This document shows, in pieces, positions 40,101 to 53,622 of a stretch of DNA of 64,000 nucleotides. The notes under the pieces were generated by a model. That model made no database searches. It saw nothing but the letters and a program-made list of their open reading frames with translations, and was not told the DNA's origin. This DNA comes from Siphonodentalium dalli. Its lineage: Eukaryota > Mollusca > Scaphopoda > Gadilida > Siphonodentaliidae. Positions within the stretch are counted from its first letter, which is position 1; the number at the start of each line of letters is the position of its first letter. The stretch is taken from positions 186,001-250,000 of the forward strand of contig CP136064.1 of NCBI GenBank assembly GCA_032622095.1, in the 5' to 3' direction. A program made the translations under genes and the position numbers.

Positions 40101-42672
40101 GACATAAGTAACACAGTCACCAACTTTAAGGGGTATCTGCTATAGACTGGTTCCATGGTGGAGTACGGTTGGATATTTTCTATTTGGCCGTGTTTCTCCA
40201 TACCGCGCCATGTCAAATCTTGCCATATCCGAATCGGGTTGTCATTTACAATGACAACAGAAAATAAATATCTTCATGTTGGAATGCAAATGTATGTTTA
40301 AAGAAACAGATGTATCTCAACTTAAAGGGACATAAGTAACACAGTCACCAACTTTAAGGGGTATCTGCAATAGACTGGTTCCATGGTGGAGTACTGTTGG
40401 ATATTTTCAATTTGGCGCATGTTTCTCCCTACCGCGCCATGTCAAATCAGGCCATATCCGAATCGGGTTGTCATTTACAATGACTACAGAAAATAAATAT
40501 CTTCATGTTGGAATGCAAATGTATGTTTAAAGGAACAGATGTATCTCATCTTAAAGGGACATAAGTAACACAGTCACCAACTTTAAGGGGTATCTGCTAT
40601 AGACTGGTTCCATGGTGGAGTACGGTTGGATATTTTCAATTTGGCGCATGTTTCTCCATACCGCGCCATGTCAAATCTGGCTATACCCGTAATCGGGTTG
40701 TCATTTACAATGACTGCAGAAAATATATATCTTCATGTTGGAATGCAAATGTATGTTTAAAGGAACAGATGTATCTCAACTTAAAGGGACATAATTAACA
40801 CCGTCACCAACTTTAAGGGGTATCTGCTATAGACTGGTTACATGGTGGAGTACGGTTGGATATTTTCAATTTTGCGCATGTTTCTCCATACCGCGCCATG
40901 TCAAATCTGGCCATATCCGAATCGGGTTGTCATTTACAATGACTACAGAAAATAAATATCTTCATGTTGGAATGCAAATGTATGTTTAAAGGAACAGATG
41001 TATCTCAACTTAAAGGGACATAAGTAACACAGTCACCAACTTTAAGGGGTATCTGCTATAGACTGGTTCCATGGTGGAGTACGGTTGGATATTTTCTATT
41101 TGGCGCATGTTTCTCCATACCGCGCCATGTCAAATCTGGCCATATCCGAATCGGGTTGTCATTTACAATGACTACAGAAAATAAATATCTTCATGTTGGA
41201 ATGCAAATGTATGTTTAAAGGAACAGATGTATCTCAACTTAAAGGGACATAAGTAACACAGTCACCAACTTTAAGGGGTATCTGCTATAGACTGGTTCCA
41301 TGGTGGAGTACTGTTGGATATTTTCAATTTGGCGCATGTTTCTCCCTACCGAGCCATGTCAAATCTGGCCATATCCGAATCGGGTTGTCATTTACAATGA
41401 CTACAGAAAATAAATATCTTCATGTTGGAATGCAAATGTATGTTTAAAGGAACAGATGTATCTCAACTTAAAGGGACATAAGTAACACAGTCACCAACTT
41501 TAAGGGGTATCTGCTATAGACTGGTTCCATGGTGGAGTACGGTTGGATATTTTCAATTTGGCGCATGTTTCTCCATACCGCGCCATGTCAAATCTGGCCA
41601 TATCCGAATCGGGTTGTCATTTACAATGACTGCAGAAAATATATATCTTCATGTTGGAATGCAAATGTATGTTTAAAGGAACAGATGTATCTCAACTTAA
41701 AGGGACATAAGTAACACCGTCACCAACTTTAAGGGGTATCTGCTATAGACTGGTTACATGGTGGAGTACGGTTGGATATTTTCAATTTGGCGCATGTTTC
41801 TCCATACCGCGCCATGTCAAATCTGGCCATATCCGAATCGGGTTGTCATTTACAATGACTGCAGAAAATATATATCTTCATGGTGGAATGCAAATGAATG
41901 TTTAAAGGAACAGATGTATCTCAACTTAAAGGGACATAAGTAACACCGTCACCAACTTGAAGGGGTATCTGCTATAGACTGGTTACATGGTGGAGTACGG
42001 TTGGATATTTTCAATTTTGCGCATGTTTCTCCATACCGCGCCATGTCAAATCTGGCCATATCCGAATCGGGTTGTCATTTACAATGACTGCAGAAAATAA
42101 ATATCTTCATGTTGGAATGCAAATGTATGTTTAAAGGAACAGATGTATCTCAACTTAAAGGACATAAGTAACACAGTCACCAACTTAAAGAGGTGTCTGA
42201 TTTAGAATGGTTCCATGGTGGAGTACGGTTGGATATTTTCTACTTGGCGCATGTTTCTCCATACCGCGCCATGTCAAATCTGGCCATATCCGAATCGGGT
42301 TGTCATTTACAATGACTGCAGAAAATATATATCTTCATGGTGGAATGCAAATGTATGTTTAAAGGAACAGATGTATCTCAACTTAAAGGGACATAAGTAA
42401 CACAGTCACCAACTTTAAGGGGTATCTGCTATAGACTGGTTCCATGGTGGAGTACTGTTGGATATTTTCAATTTGGCGCATGTTTCTCCATACAGCGCCA
42501 TGTCAAATCTGGCCATATCCGAATCGGGTTGTCATTTACAATGACTGCAGAAAATATATATCTTCATGGTGGAATGCAAATGTATGTTTAAAGGAACAGA
42601 TGTATCTCAACTTAAAGGGACATAAGTAACACCGTCACCAACTTTAAGGCGTATCTGCTATAGACTGGTTCC
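37179..42672 (+). repeat. 19-monomer HOR (4,350 bp), one full and one partial copy
   Basis: The succession CTACCGAGCC monomer, SCW, NECL, CTTAAAGGACATAAG (one-base deletion), STW, MVEYCW is seen from about 36,950 and again from about 41,316. The marker starts are 37,179/41,529, 37,408/41,758, 37,865/42,215 and 38,094/42,444, each 4,350 bp apart (19 x 229 less one). The missing base is accounted for by GGCCGTGTTTC near 40,185. After the MVEYCW monomer and its AAGGCGTATC, the second copy jumps directly to the WRLFLHTT monomer at 42,673. Several monomers are therefore deleted there relative to the first copy. Confidence 0.85.
37261..37281 (+). other. Empty (uninterrupted) counterpart of the island insertion site
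   Basis: The plus-strand monomer reads GTTGTCATTTACAATGAC without interruption. It is the inverted-copy counterpart of the monomer that the 53,147-56,492 island splits. Counting from J1 (36,503) and J3 (57,262), position 37,272 corresponds to 56,493 with no length difference. On the other side 37,270 corresponds to 53,146. The flanking bases match on both sides over the monomer except for one G/A difference near the GGGACATAAG motif. It therefore preserves the state before insertion. Confidence 0.88.
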
Positions 42673-42957
42673 ATGGTGGAGTACGGTTGGATATTTTCAA
42701 TTTGGCGCTTGTTTCTCCATACCACGCCATGTCAAATCTGGCCATATCCGAATCGGGTTGTCATTTACAATGACTGCAGAAAATATATATCTTCATGTTG
42801 GAATGCAAATGTATGTTTAAAGGAACAGATGTATCTCAACTTAAAGGGACATAAGTAACACAGTCACCAACTTTAAGGGGTATCTGCTATAGACAGGTTC
42901 CATGGTGGAGTACGGTTGGATATTTTCAATTTTGCGCATGTTTCTCCATACCGCGCC

Positions 42958-42959
42958 AC
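42958..42959. other. Orientation switch J2 (plus array to minus array)
   Basis: A plus monomer stops after CCATACCGCGCCA and a minus monomer begins at CTTAAAGTTGGTGAC, with no spacer and no clear microhomology. The open frames converge. Markers on the two sides are not mirror images: a truncated monomer follows WRLFLHTT on the left, and the TASC/KKQ monomer lies on the right. J2 is therefore not the exact centre of a perfect palindrome. A deletion or unequal exchange at the axis would explain it. Confidence 0.9.
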
Positions 42960-45900
42960 TTAAAGTTGGTGACTGTGTTACTTATGTCCCTTTAAGTTGA
43001 GATACATCTGTTTCTTTAAACATACATTTGCATTCCACCATGAAGATATATATTTTCTGCAGTCATTGTAAATGACAACCCGATTCGGATAGGGCCAGAT
43101 TTGACATGACGCGGTATGGAGAAACATGCGCCAAATTGAAAATATCCAACCGTACTCCACCATGGAACCAGTCTATATCAGACACCCCTTTAAGTTGGTG
43201 ACTGTGTTACTTATGTCCCTTTAAGTTGAGATACATCTGTTCCTTTAAACATACATTTGCATTCCACCATGAAGATATATATTTTCTGCAGTCATTGTAA
43301 ATGACAACCCGATTCGGATATGGCCAGATTTGACATGGCGCGGTATGGAGAAACATGCGCCAAATTGAAAATATCCAACCGTACTCCACCATGGAACCAG
43401 TCTATAGCAGATACCCCTTTAAGTTGGTGACTGTGTTGCTTATGTCCCTTTAAGTTGAGAAACATCTGTTCCTTTAAACATACATTTGCATTCCAACATG
43501 AAGATATTTATTTTCTGTAGTCATTGTAAATGACAACCCGATTCGGATATGGCCAGATTTGACATGGCGCGTTATGGAGAAACATGCGCCAAATTGAAAA
43601 TATCCAACCGTACTCCACCATGGAACCAGTCTATAGCAGATACCCCTTAAAGTTGGTGACTGTGTTACTTATGTCCCTTTAAGTTGAGATACATCTGTTC
43701 CTTTAAACATACATTTGCATTCCAACATGAAGATATTTATTTTCTGTAGTCATTGTAAATGACAACCCGATTCGGATATGGCCAGATTTGACATGGCGCG
43801 GTATGGAGAAACATGCGCCAAATTGAAAATATCCAACAGTACTCCACCATGGAACCAGTCTATAGCAGATACCCCTTAAAGTTGGTGACTGTGTTACTTA
43901 TGTCCCTTTAAGTTGAGATACATCTGTTCCTTTAAACATACATTTGCAGTCCAACATGAAGATATTTAATTTCTGTAGTCATTGTAAATGACAACCCGAT
44001 TCGGATATGGCCAGATTTGACATGGCGCGGTATGGAGAAACATGCGCCAAATAGAAAATATCCAACCGTACTCCACCATGGAACCAGTCTATAGCAGATA
44101 CCCCTTAAAGTTGGTGACTGTGTTACTTATGTCCCTTTAAGTTGAGATACATCTGTTCCTCTAAACATACATTTGCATTCCAACATGAAGATATTTATTT
44201 TCTGTAGTCATTGTAAATGACAACCCGATTCGGATATGGCCAGATTTGACATGGCGCGGTATGGAGAAACATGCGCCAAGTAGAAAATATCCAACCGTAC
44301 TCCACCATGGAACCAGTCTAAATCAGACACCTCTTTAAGTTGGTGACTGTGTTACTTATGTCCCTTTAAGTTGAGATACATCTGTTCCTTTAAACATACA
44401 TTTGCATTCCAACATGAAGATATTTATTTTCTGCAGTCATTGTAAATGACAACCCGATTCGGATATGGCCAGATTTGACATGGCGCGGTATGGAGAAACA
44501 TGCGCCAAATTGAAAATATCCAACCGTACTCCACCATGGAACCAGTCTATAGCAGATACCCCTTAAAGTTGGTGACTGTGTTACTTATGTCCCTTTAAGT
44601 TGAGATACATCTGTTCCTTTAAACATACATTTGCATTCCACCATGAAGATATATATTTTCTGCAGTCATTGTAAATGACAACCCGATTCGGATAGGGCCA
44701 GATTTGACATGGCGCGGTATGGAGAAACATGCGCCAAATTGAAAATATCCAACCGTACTCCACCATGGAACCAGTCTATAGCAGATACCCCTTTAAGTTG
44801 GTGACTGTGTTACTTATGTCCCTTTAAGTTGAGATACATCTGTTCCTTTAAACATACATTTGCATTCCACCATGAAGATATATATTTTCTGCAGTCATTG
44901 TAAATAACAACCCGATTCGGATATGGCCAGATTTGACATGGCGCGGTATGGAGAAACATGCGCCAAATTGAAAATATCCAACCGTACTCCACCATGGAAC
45001 CAGTCTATAGCAGATACCCCTTTAAGTTGGTGACTGTGTTACTTATGTCCCTTTAAGTTGAGATACATCTGTTCCTTTAAAGATACATTTGCTTTCCAAC
45101 ATGAAGATATTTATTTTCTGTAGTCATTGTAAATGACAACCCGATTCGGATATGGCCAGATTTGACATGGCGCGGTATGGAGAAACATGCGCCAAATTGA
45201 AAATATCCAACAGTACTCCACCATGGAACCAGTCTATAGCAGATACCCCTTAAAGTTGGTGACTGTGTTACTTATGTCCCTTTAAGTTGAGATACATCTG
45301 TTTCTTTAAACATACATTTGCATTCCAACATGAAGATATTTATTTTCTGTAGTCATTGTAAATGAGAACCCGATTCGGATATGGCCAGATTTGACATGAC
45401 GCGGTAGGGAGAAACATGCGCCAAATTGAAAATATCCAACAGTACTCCACCATGGAACCAGTCTATAGCAGATACGCCTTAAAGTTGGTGACGGTGTTAC
45501 TTATGTCCCTTTAAGTTGAGATACATCTGTTCCTTTAAACATACATTTGCATTCCACCATGAAGATATATATTTTCTGCAGTCATTGTAAATGACAACCC
45601 GATTCGGATATGGCCAGATTTGACATGGCGCGGTATGGAGAAACATGCGCCAAGTAGAAAATATCCAACCGTACTCCACCATGGAACCAGTCTAAATCAG
45701 ACACCTCTTTAAGTTGGTGACTGTGTTACTTATGTCCCTTTAAGTTGAGATACATCTGTTCCTTTAAACATACATTTGCATTCCAACATGAAGATATTTA
45801 TTTTCTGCAGTCATTGTAAATGACAACCCGATTCGGATATGGCCAGATTTGACATGGCGCGGTATGGAGAAACATGCGCCAAATTGAAAATATCCAACCG

Positions 45901-48900
45901 TACTCCACCATGGAACCAGTCTATAGCAGATACCCCTTAAAGTTGGTGACTGTGTTACTTATGTCCCTTTAAGTTGAGATACATCTGTTCCTTTAAACAT
46001 ACATTTGCATTCCACCATGAAGATATATATTTTCTGCAGTCATTGTAAATGACAACCCGATTCGGATAGGGCCAGATTTGACATGGCGCGGTATGGAGAA
46101 ACATGCGCCAAATTGAAAATATCCAACCGTACTCCACCATGGAACCAGTCTATAGCAGATACCCCTTTAAGTTGGTGACTGTGTTACTTATGTCCCTTTA
46201 AGTTGAGATACATCTGTTCCTTTAAACATACATTTGCATTCCACCATGAAGATATATATTTTCTGCAGTCATTGTAAATGACAACCCGATTCGGATATGG
46301 CCAGATTTGACATGGCGCGGTATGGAGAAACATGCGCCAAATTGAAAATATCCAACCGTACTCCACCATGGAACCAGTCTATAGCAGATACCCCTTTAAG
46401 TTGGTGACTGTGTTACTTATGTCCCTTTAAGTTGAGATACATCTGTTCCTTTAAAGATACATTTGCTTTCCAACATGAAGATATTTATTTTCTGTAGTCA
46501 TTGTAAATGACAACCCGATTCGGATATGGCCAGATTTGACATGGCGCGGTAGGGAGAAACATGCGCCAAATTGAAAATATCCAACAGTACTCCACCATGG
46601 AACCAGTCTATAGCAGATACCCCTTAAAGTTGGTGACTGTGTTACTTATGTCCCTTTAAGTTGAGATACATCTGTTTCTTTAAACATACATTTGCATTCC
46701 AACATGAAGATATTTATTTTCTGTAGTCATTGTAAATGACAACCCGATTCGGATATGGCCAGATTTGACATGACGCGGTAGGGAGAAACATGCGCCAAAT
46801 TGAAAATATCCAACAGTACTCCACCATGGAACCAGTCTATAGCAGATACGCCTTAAAGTTGGTGACGGTGTTACTTATGTCCCTTTAAGTTGAGATACAT
46901 CTGTTCCTTTAAACATACATTTGCATTCCACCATGATGATATATATTTTCTGCAGTCATTGTAAATGACAACCCGATTCGGATATGGCCAGATTTGACAT
47001 GGCGCGGTATGGAGAAACATGCGCAAAATTGAAAATATCCAACCGTACTCCACCATGTAACCAGTCTATAGCAGATACCCCTTCAAGTTGGTGACGGTGT
47101 TACTTATGTCCCTTTAAGTTGAGATACATCTGTTCCTTTAAACATTCATTTGCATTCCACCATGAAGATATATATTTTCTGCAGTCATTGTAAATGACAA
47201 CCCGATTCGGATATGGCCAGATTTGACATGGCGCGGTATGGAGAAACATGCGCCAAATTGAAAATATCCAACCGTACTCCACCATGTAACCAGTCTATAG
47301 CAGATACCCCTTAAAGTTGGTGACGGTGTTACTTATGTCCCTTTAAGTTGAGATACATCTGTTCCTTTAAACATACATTTGCATTCCAACATGAAGATAT
47401 ATATTTTCTGCAGTCATTGTAAATGACAACCCGATTCGGATATGGCCAGATTTGACATGGCGCGGTATGGAGAAACATGCGCCAAATTGAAAATATCCAA
47501 CCGTACTCCACCATGGAACCAGTCTATAGCAGATACCCCTTAAAGTTGGTGACGGTGTTACTTATGTCCCTTTAAGTTGAGATACATCTGTTCCTTTAAA
47601 CATACATTTGCATTCCAACATGAAGATATTTATTTTCTGTAGTCATTGTAAATGACAACCCGATTCGGATATGGCCAGATTTGACATGGCGCGGTATGGA
47701 GAAACATGCGCCAAATTGAAAATATCCAACCGTACTCCACCATGGAACCAGTCTATAGCAGATACCCCTTAAAGTTGGTGACTGTGTTACTTATGTCCCT
47801 TTAAGTTGAGATACATCTGTTCCTTTAAACATACATTTGCATTCCAACATGAAGATATTTATTTTCTGTAGTCATTGTAAATGACAACCCGATTCGGATA
47901 TGGCCAGATTTGACATGGCTCGGTAGGGAGAAACATGCGCCAAATTGAAAATATCCAACAGTACTCCACCATGGAACCAGTCTATAGCAGATACCCCTTA
48001 AAGTTGGTGACTGTGTTACTTATGTCCCTTTAAGTTGAGATACATCTGTTCCTTTAAACATACATTTGCATTCCAACATGAAGATATTTATTTTCTGTAG
48101 TCATTGTAAATGACAACCCGATTCGGATATGGCCAGATTTGACATGGCGCGGTATGGAGAAACATGCGCCAAATAGAAAATATCCAACCGTACTCCACCA
48201 TGGAACCAGTCTAAATCAGACACCTCTTTAAGTTGGTGACTGTGTTACTTATGTTCCTTTAAGTTGAGATACATCTGTTCCTTTAAACATACATTTGCAT
48301 TCCAACATGAAGATATTTATTTTCTGTAGTCATTGTAAATGACAACCCGATTCGGATATGGCCAGATTTGACATGGCGCGGTATGGAGAAACATGCGCAA
48401 AATTGAAAATATCCAACCGTACTCCACCATGTAACCAGTCTATAGCAGATACCCCTTAAAGTTGGTGACGGTGTTAATTATGTCCCTTTAAGTTGAGATA
48501 CATCTGTTCCTTTAAACATACATTTGCATTCCAACATGAAGATATATATTTTCTGCAGTCATTGTAAATGACAACCCGATTCGGATATGGCCAGATTTGA
48601 CATGGCGCGGTATGGAGAAACATGCGCCAAATTGAAAATATCCAACCGTACTCCACCATGGAACCAGTCTATAGCAGATACCCCTTAAAGTTGGTGACTG
48701 TGTTACTTATGTCCCTTTAAGATGAGATACATCTGTTCCTTTAAACATACATTTGCATTCCAACATGAAGATATTTATTTTCTGTAGTCATTGTAAATGA
48801 CAACCCGATTCGGATATGGCCAGATTTGACATGGCGCGGTATGGAGAAACATGCGCCAAATTGAAAATATCCAACAGTACTCCACCATGGAACCAGTCTA

Positions 48901-50490
48901 TTGCAGATACCCCTTAAAGTTGGTGACTGTGTTACTTATGTCCCTTTAAGTTGAGATACATCTGTTTCTTTAAACATACATTTGCATTCCAACATGAAGA
49001 TATTTATTTTCTGTAGTCATTGTAAATGACAACCCGATTCGGATATGGCAAGATTTGACATGGCGCGGTATGGAGAAACACGGCCAAATAGAAAATATCC
49101 AACCGTACTCCACCATGGAACCAGTCTATAGCAGATACCCCTTAAAGTTGGTGACTGTGTTACTTATGTCCCTTTAAGTTGAGATACATCTGTTCCTTTA
49201 AACATACATTTGCATTCCAACATGAAGATATTTATTTTCTGTAGTCATTGTAAATGACAACCCGATTCGGATATGGCCAGATTTGACATGGCGCGGTATG
49301 GAGAAACATGCGCCAAATAGAAAATATCCAACCGTACTCCACCATGGAACCAGTCTAAATCAGACACCTCTTTAAGTTGGTGACTGTGTTACTTATGTTC
49401 CTTTAAGTTGAGATACATCTGTTCCTTTAAACATACATTTGCATTCCAACATGAAGATATTTATTTTCTGTAGTCATTGTAATTGACAACCCGATTTGGA
49501 TATGGCCAGATTTGACATGGCGCGGTATGGAGAAACATGCGCAAAATTGAAAATATCCAACCGTACTCCACCATGTAACCAGTCTATAGCAGATATCCCT
49601 TAAAGTTGGTGACGGTGTTACTTATGTCCCTTTAAGTTGAGATACATCTGTTCCTTTAAACATACATTTGCATTCCAACATGAAGATATATATTTTCTGC
49701 AGTCATTGTAAATGACAACCCGATTCGGATATGGCCAGATTTGACATGGCGCGGTATGGAGAAACATGCGCCAAATTGAAAATATCCAACCGTACTCCAC
49801 CATGGAACCAGTCTATAGCAGATACCCCTTAAAGTTGGTGACTGTGTTACTTATGTCCCTTTAAGTTGAGATACATCTGTTCCTTTAAACATACATTTGC
49901 ATTCCAACATGAAGATATATATTTTCTGCAGTCATTGTAAATGACAACCCGATTCGGATATGGCCAGATTTGACATGGCGTGGTATGGAGAAACAAGCGC
50001 CAAATTGAAAATATCCAACCGTACTCCACCATGGAACCAGTCTATAGCAGATACCCCTTAAAGTTGGTGACTGTGTTACTTATGTCCCTTTAAGTTGAGA
50101 TACATCTGTTTCTTTAAACATACATTTGCATTCCACCATGAAGATATATATTTTCTGCAGTCATTGTAAATGACAACCCGATTCGGATAGGGCCAGATTT
50201 GACATGACGCGGTATGGAGAAACATGCGCCAAATTGAAAATATCCAACCGTACTCCACCATGGAACCAGTCTATATCAGACACCCCTTTAAGTTGGTGAC
50301 TGTGTTACTTATGTCCCTTTAAGTTGAGATACATCTGTTCCTTTAAACATACATTTGCATTCCACCATGAAGATATATATTTTCTGCAGTCATTGTAAAT
50401 GACAACCCGATTTGGATATGGCCAGATTTGACATGGCGCGGTATGGAGAAACATGCGCCAAATTGAAAATATCCAACCGTACTCCACCAT

Positions 50491-51679
50491 GGAACCAGTC
50501 TATAGCAGATACCCCTTTAAGTTGGTGACTGTGTTGCTTATGTCCCTTTAAGTTGAGAAACATCTGTTCCTTTAAACATACATTTGCATTCCAACATGAA
50601 GATATTTAATTTCTGTAGTCATTGTAAATGACAACCCGATTCGGATATGGCCAGATTTGACATGGCGCGGTATGGAGAAACATGCGCCAAATAGAAAATA
50701 TCCAACCGTACTCCACCATGGAACCAGTCTATAGCAGATACCCCTTAAAGTTGGTGACTGTGTTACTTATGTCCCTTTAAGTTGAGATACATCTGTTCCT
50801 CTAAACATACATTTGCATTCCAACATGAAGATATTTATTTTCTGTAGTCATTGTAAATGACAACCCGATTCGGATATGGCCAGATTTGACATGGCGCGGT
50901 ATGGAGAAACATGCGCCAAGTAGAAAATATCCAACCGTACTCCACCATGGAACCAGTCTAAATCAGACACCTCTTTAAGTTGGTGACTGTGTTACTTATG
51001 TCCCTTTAAGTTGAGATACATCTGTTCCTTTAAACATACATTTGCATTCCAACATGAAGATATTTATTTTCTGCAGTCATTGTAAATGACAACCCGATTC
51101 GGATATGGCCAGATTTGACATGGCGCGGTATGGAGAAACATGCGCCAAATTGAAAATATCCAACCGAAATCCACCATGGAACCAGTCTATAGCAGATACC
51201 CCTTAAAGTTGGTGACTGTGTTACTTATGTCCCTTTAAGTTGAGATACATCTGTTCCTTTAAACATACATTTGCATTCCACCATGAAGATATATATTTTC
51301 TGCAGTCATTGTAAATGACAACCCGATTCGGATAGGGCCAGATTTGACATGGCGCGGTATGGAGAAACATGCGCCAAATTGAAAATATCCAACCGTACTC
51401 CACCATGGAACCAGTCTATAGCAGATACCCCTTTAAGTTGGTGACTGTGTTACTTATGTCCCTTTAAGTTGAGATACATCTGTTCCTTTAAACATACATT
51501 TGCATTCCACCATGAAGATATATATTTTCTGCAGTCATTGTAAATGACAACCCGATTCGGATATGGCCAGATTTGACATGGCGCGGTATGGAGAAACATG
51601 CGCCAAATTGAAAATATCCAACCGTACTCCACCATGGAACCAGTCTATAGCAGATACCCCTTTAAGTTGGTGACTGTGT
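50491..51679 (-). repeat. Five-monomer block absent from the inverted copy
   Basis: Reading segment C backwards, the monomer with TTTAAAGATACATTTG (near 51,710) and the monomer at 50,305 with GATTTGGATATGG are separated by five monomers (about 1,145 bp). In segment B the counterparts (AAATGTATCTTTAAAGG near 38,690, and the monomer at 38,781 with TATCCAAATCGGG) are adjacent. Either five monomers were deleted in segment B or they were gained in segment C. Limits are approximate because any point in the monomer can serve as crossover site. Confidence 0.8.
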
Positions 51680-53143
51680 TACTTATGTCCCTTTAAGTTG
51701 AGATACATCTGTTCCTTTAAAGATACATTTGCTTTCCAACATGAAGATATTTATTTTCTGTAGTCATTGTAAATGACAACCCGATTCGGATATGGCCAGA
51801 TTTGACATGGCGCGGTAGGGAGAAACATGCGCCAAATTGAAAATATCCAACAGTACTCCACCATGGAACCAGTCTATAGCAGATACCCCTTAAAGTTGGT
51901 GACTGTGTTACTTATGTCCCTTTAAGTTGAGATACATCTGTTTCTTTAAACATACATTTGCATTCCAACATGAAGATATTTATTTTCTGTAGTCATTGTA
52001 AATGACAACCCGATTCGGATATGGCCAGATTTGACATGACGCGGGTAGGGAGAAACATGCGCCAAATTGAAAATATCCAACAGTACTCCACCATGGAACC
52101 AGTCTATAGCAGATACGCCTTAAAGTTGGTGACGGTGTTACTTATGTCCCTTTAAGTTGAGATACATCTGTTCCTTTAAACATACATTTGCATTCCACCA
52201 TGAAGATATATATTTTCTGCAGTCATTGTAAATGACAACCCGATTCGGATATGGCCAGATTTGACATGGCGCGGTATGGAGAAACATGCGCCAAATTGAA
52301 AATATCCAACAGTACTCCACCATGGAACCAGTCTATAGCAGATACCCCTTAAAGTTGGTGACTGTGTTACTTATGTCCCTTTAAGTTGAGATACATCTGT
52401 TCCTTTAAACATACATTTGCATTCCACCATGAAGATATATATTTTCTGCAGTCATTGTAAATGACAACCCGATTCGGATATGGCCAGATTTGACATGGCG
52501 CGGTATGGAGAAACATGCGCCAAGTAGAAAATATCCAACCGTACTCCACCATGGAACCATTCTAAATCAGACACCTCTTTAAGTTGGTGACTGTGTTACT
52601 TATGTCCTTTAAGTTGAGATACATCTGTTCCTTTAAACATACATTTGCATTCCAACATGAAGATATTTATTTTCTGCAGTCATTGTAAATGACAACCCGA
52701 TTCGGATATGGCCAGATTTGACATGGCGCGGTATGGAGAAACATGCGCAAAATTGAAAATATCCAACCGTACTCCACCATGTAACCAGTCTATAGCAGAT
52801 ACCCCTTCAAGTTGGTGACGGTGTTACTTATGTCCCTTTAAGTTGAGATACATCTGTTCCTTTAAACATACATTTGCTTCCACCATGAAGATATATATTT
52901 TCTGCAGTCATTGTAAATGACAACCCGATTCGGATATGGCCAGATTTGACATGGCGCGGTATGGAGAAACATGCGCCAAATTGAAAATATCCAACCGTAC
53001 TCCACCATGTAACCAGTCTATAGCAGATACCCCTTAAAGTTGGTGACGGTGTTACTTATGTCCCTTTAAGTTGAGATACATCTGTTCCTTTAAACATACA
53101 TTTGCATTCCAACATGAAGATATATATTTTCTGCAGTCATTGT

Positions 53144-53146
53144 AAA
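53144..53146. repeat. Left copy of the AAA repeat flanking the island
   Basis: AAA ends the left satellite part, and AAA at 56,493-56,495 begins the right part. The empty monomer contains it once. It fits a 3-bp target-site duplication, but could equally be fortuitous microhomology of three bases used in break repair. Confidence 0.6.
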
Positions 53147-53158
53147 CAAGAAAACTAA

Positions 53159-53170
53159 GATGCATGCATC
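53159..53170. repeat. 12-nt perfect palindrome near the left island end
   Basis: GATGCATGCATC lies 12 bases inside the left boundary. A short alternating TGCATGCA core like this can extrude or adopt left-handed DNA. Together with the terminal palindrome at the other end it may mark the insertion ends, but palindromes of this size also occur by chance. Confidence 0.6.
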
Positions 53171-53234
53171 AGGTCGGCCGTGAACTATCTACCATAGAAT
53201 TGTTGTAGCTATCGATTATACATTTTGAAACACC

Positions 53235-53296
53235 TGTCTGTATGTATGTATGTATGTATGTATGTGTGTATGCGTGAATGCATGTGTGTATGTGTT
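53235..53296 (+). repeat. TGTA/TGTG microsatellite
   Basis: CTGTCTG is followed by about six TATG units and degenerate TGTG/TGCG/TGAATG units. Such runs often start short non-autonomous invertebrate repeats, and this one appears to open the element at 53,235-53,607. Confidence 0.9.
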
Positions 53297-53607
53297 ATAG
53301 ACTCTAACACTGCTCGAATTTGGTATTTAACGTGTCAACTTGACCTCGCTCATAGGCATGTTTCTGGACCTTGACCGATCCGACTAAAAATTTGTGTGTA
53401 GGACTACTTCGATCCCGGGAGCAATATGGACGGGTCCAATTTCACGTGGGACCATGTTCTCGAACGTGCTGATATAGGCATGTTTCTGGACCAATTGAAC
53501 AATAGTTTGGCCAGACGCTGTATATACTGGGTACTGTCCAGATGGATGCGATCACAAAAAAAATCCCTAACTAGCCCGAACGAAGTCGAGTACATCAGCT
53601 AGTTTAA
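53235..53607 (+). mobile_element. Short repeat element, copy A (probable non-autonomous element)
   Basis: It begins with a CTGTCTGTATG microsatellite and ends with CGAACGAAGTCGAGTACAT then CAGCTAGTTT. The neighbouring copy B starts with TGTCTGTCTGTTTGTCTG and ends with a similar GGACGAAGTGGGGTCCACG then AGCTACTA. This architecture (TGTCTG-rich head, GACGAAGT...AGCTAGT tail) resembles short non-autonomous repeats that are widespread in invertebrate genomes. I recall this only as a general pattern and assign no family. Internally, ATAGGCATGTTTCTGGACC occurs twice (from 53,352 and 53,473, 121 bp apart). Confidence 0.5.
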
Positions 53608-53622
53608 TATATATTTTGGACA

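Larger units (their letters stand above)
36504..42958 (+). repeat. 229-bp satellite array, segment B (plus orientation, about 28 monomers)
   Basis: Same monomer family as segment A but reverse-complemented. The landmark TGGTTCCATGGTGGAG recurs every 229 bp. Private changes such as AGTCGCCAAC (near 36,682), CTCCCTACCGAGCC, CTTAAAGGACATAAG (one base short), AAGGCGTATC and GGCCGTGTTTC let it be aligned with segments C and D read on the other strand. From J1 to about 41,943 it is colinear with 57,261 back to about 47,100, if the island, one five-monomer block and one further single monomer of segment C are skipped. Confidence 0.97.
42959..53146 (-). repeat. 229-bp satellite array, segment C (minus orientation, about 44.5 monomers)
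   Basis: Same monomer in minus orientation, with the second group of HOR markers: TASC/KKQ at 42,978 and 50,076, WRLFLHTT at 49,847, STW at 45,497 and 52,367 (6,870 bp apart, 30 monomers), MVEYCW at 52,138, GAAACACGGCC near 49,075 and GTGTTAATTATG near 48,473. A six-monomer spacing (1,374 bp) relates 44,581/44,810 to 45,955/46,184. The last monomer is cut at 53,146 after GTCATTGTAAA, where the island begins. A one-base insertion (GACGCGGGTAGG near 52,040) and a one-base deletion (TGTCCTTTAAG near 52,605) are visible. Confidence 0.97.
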
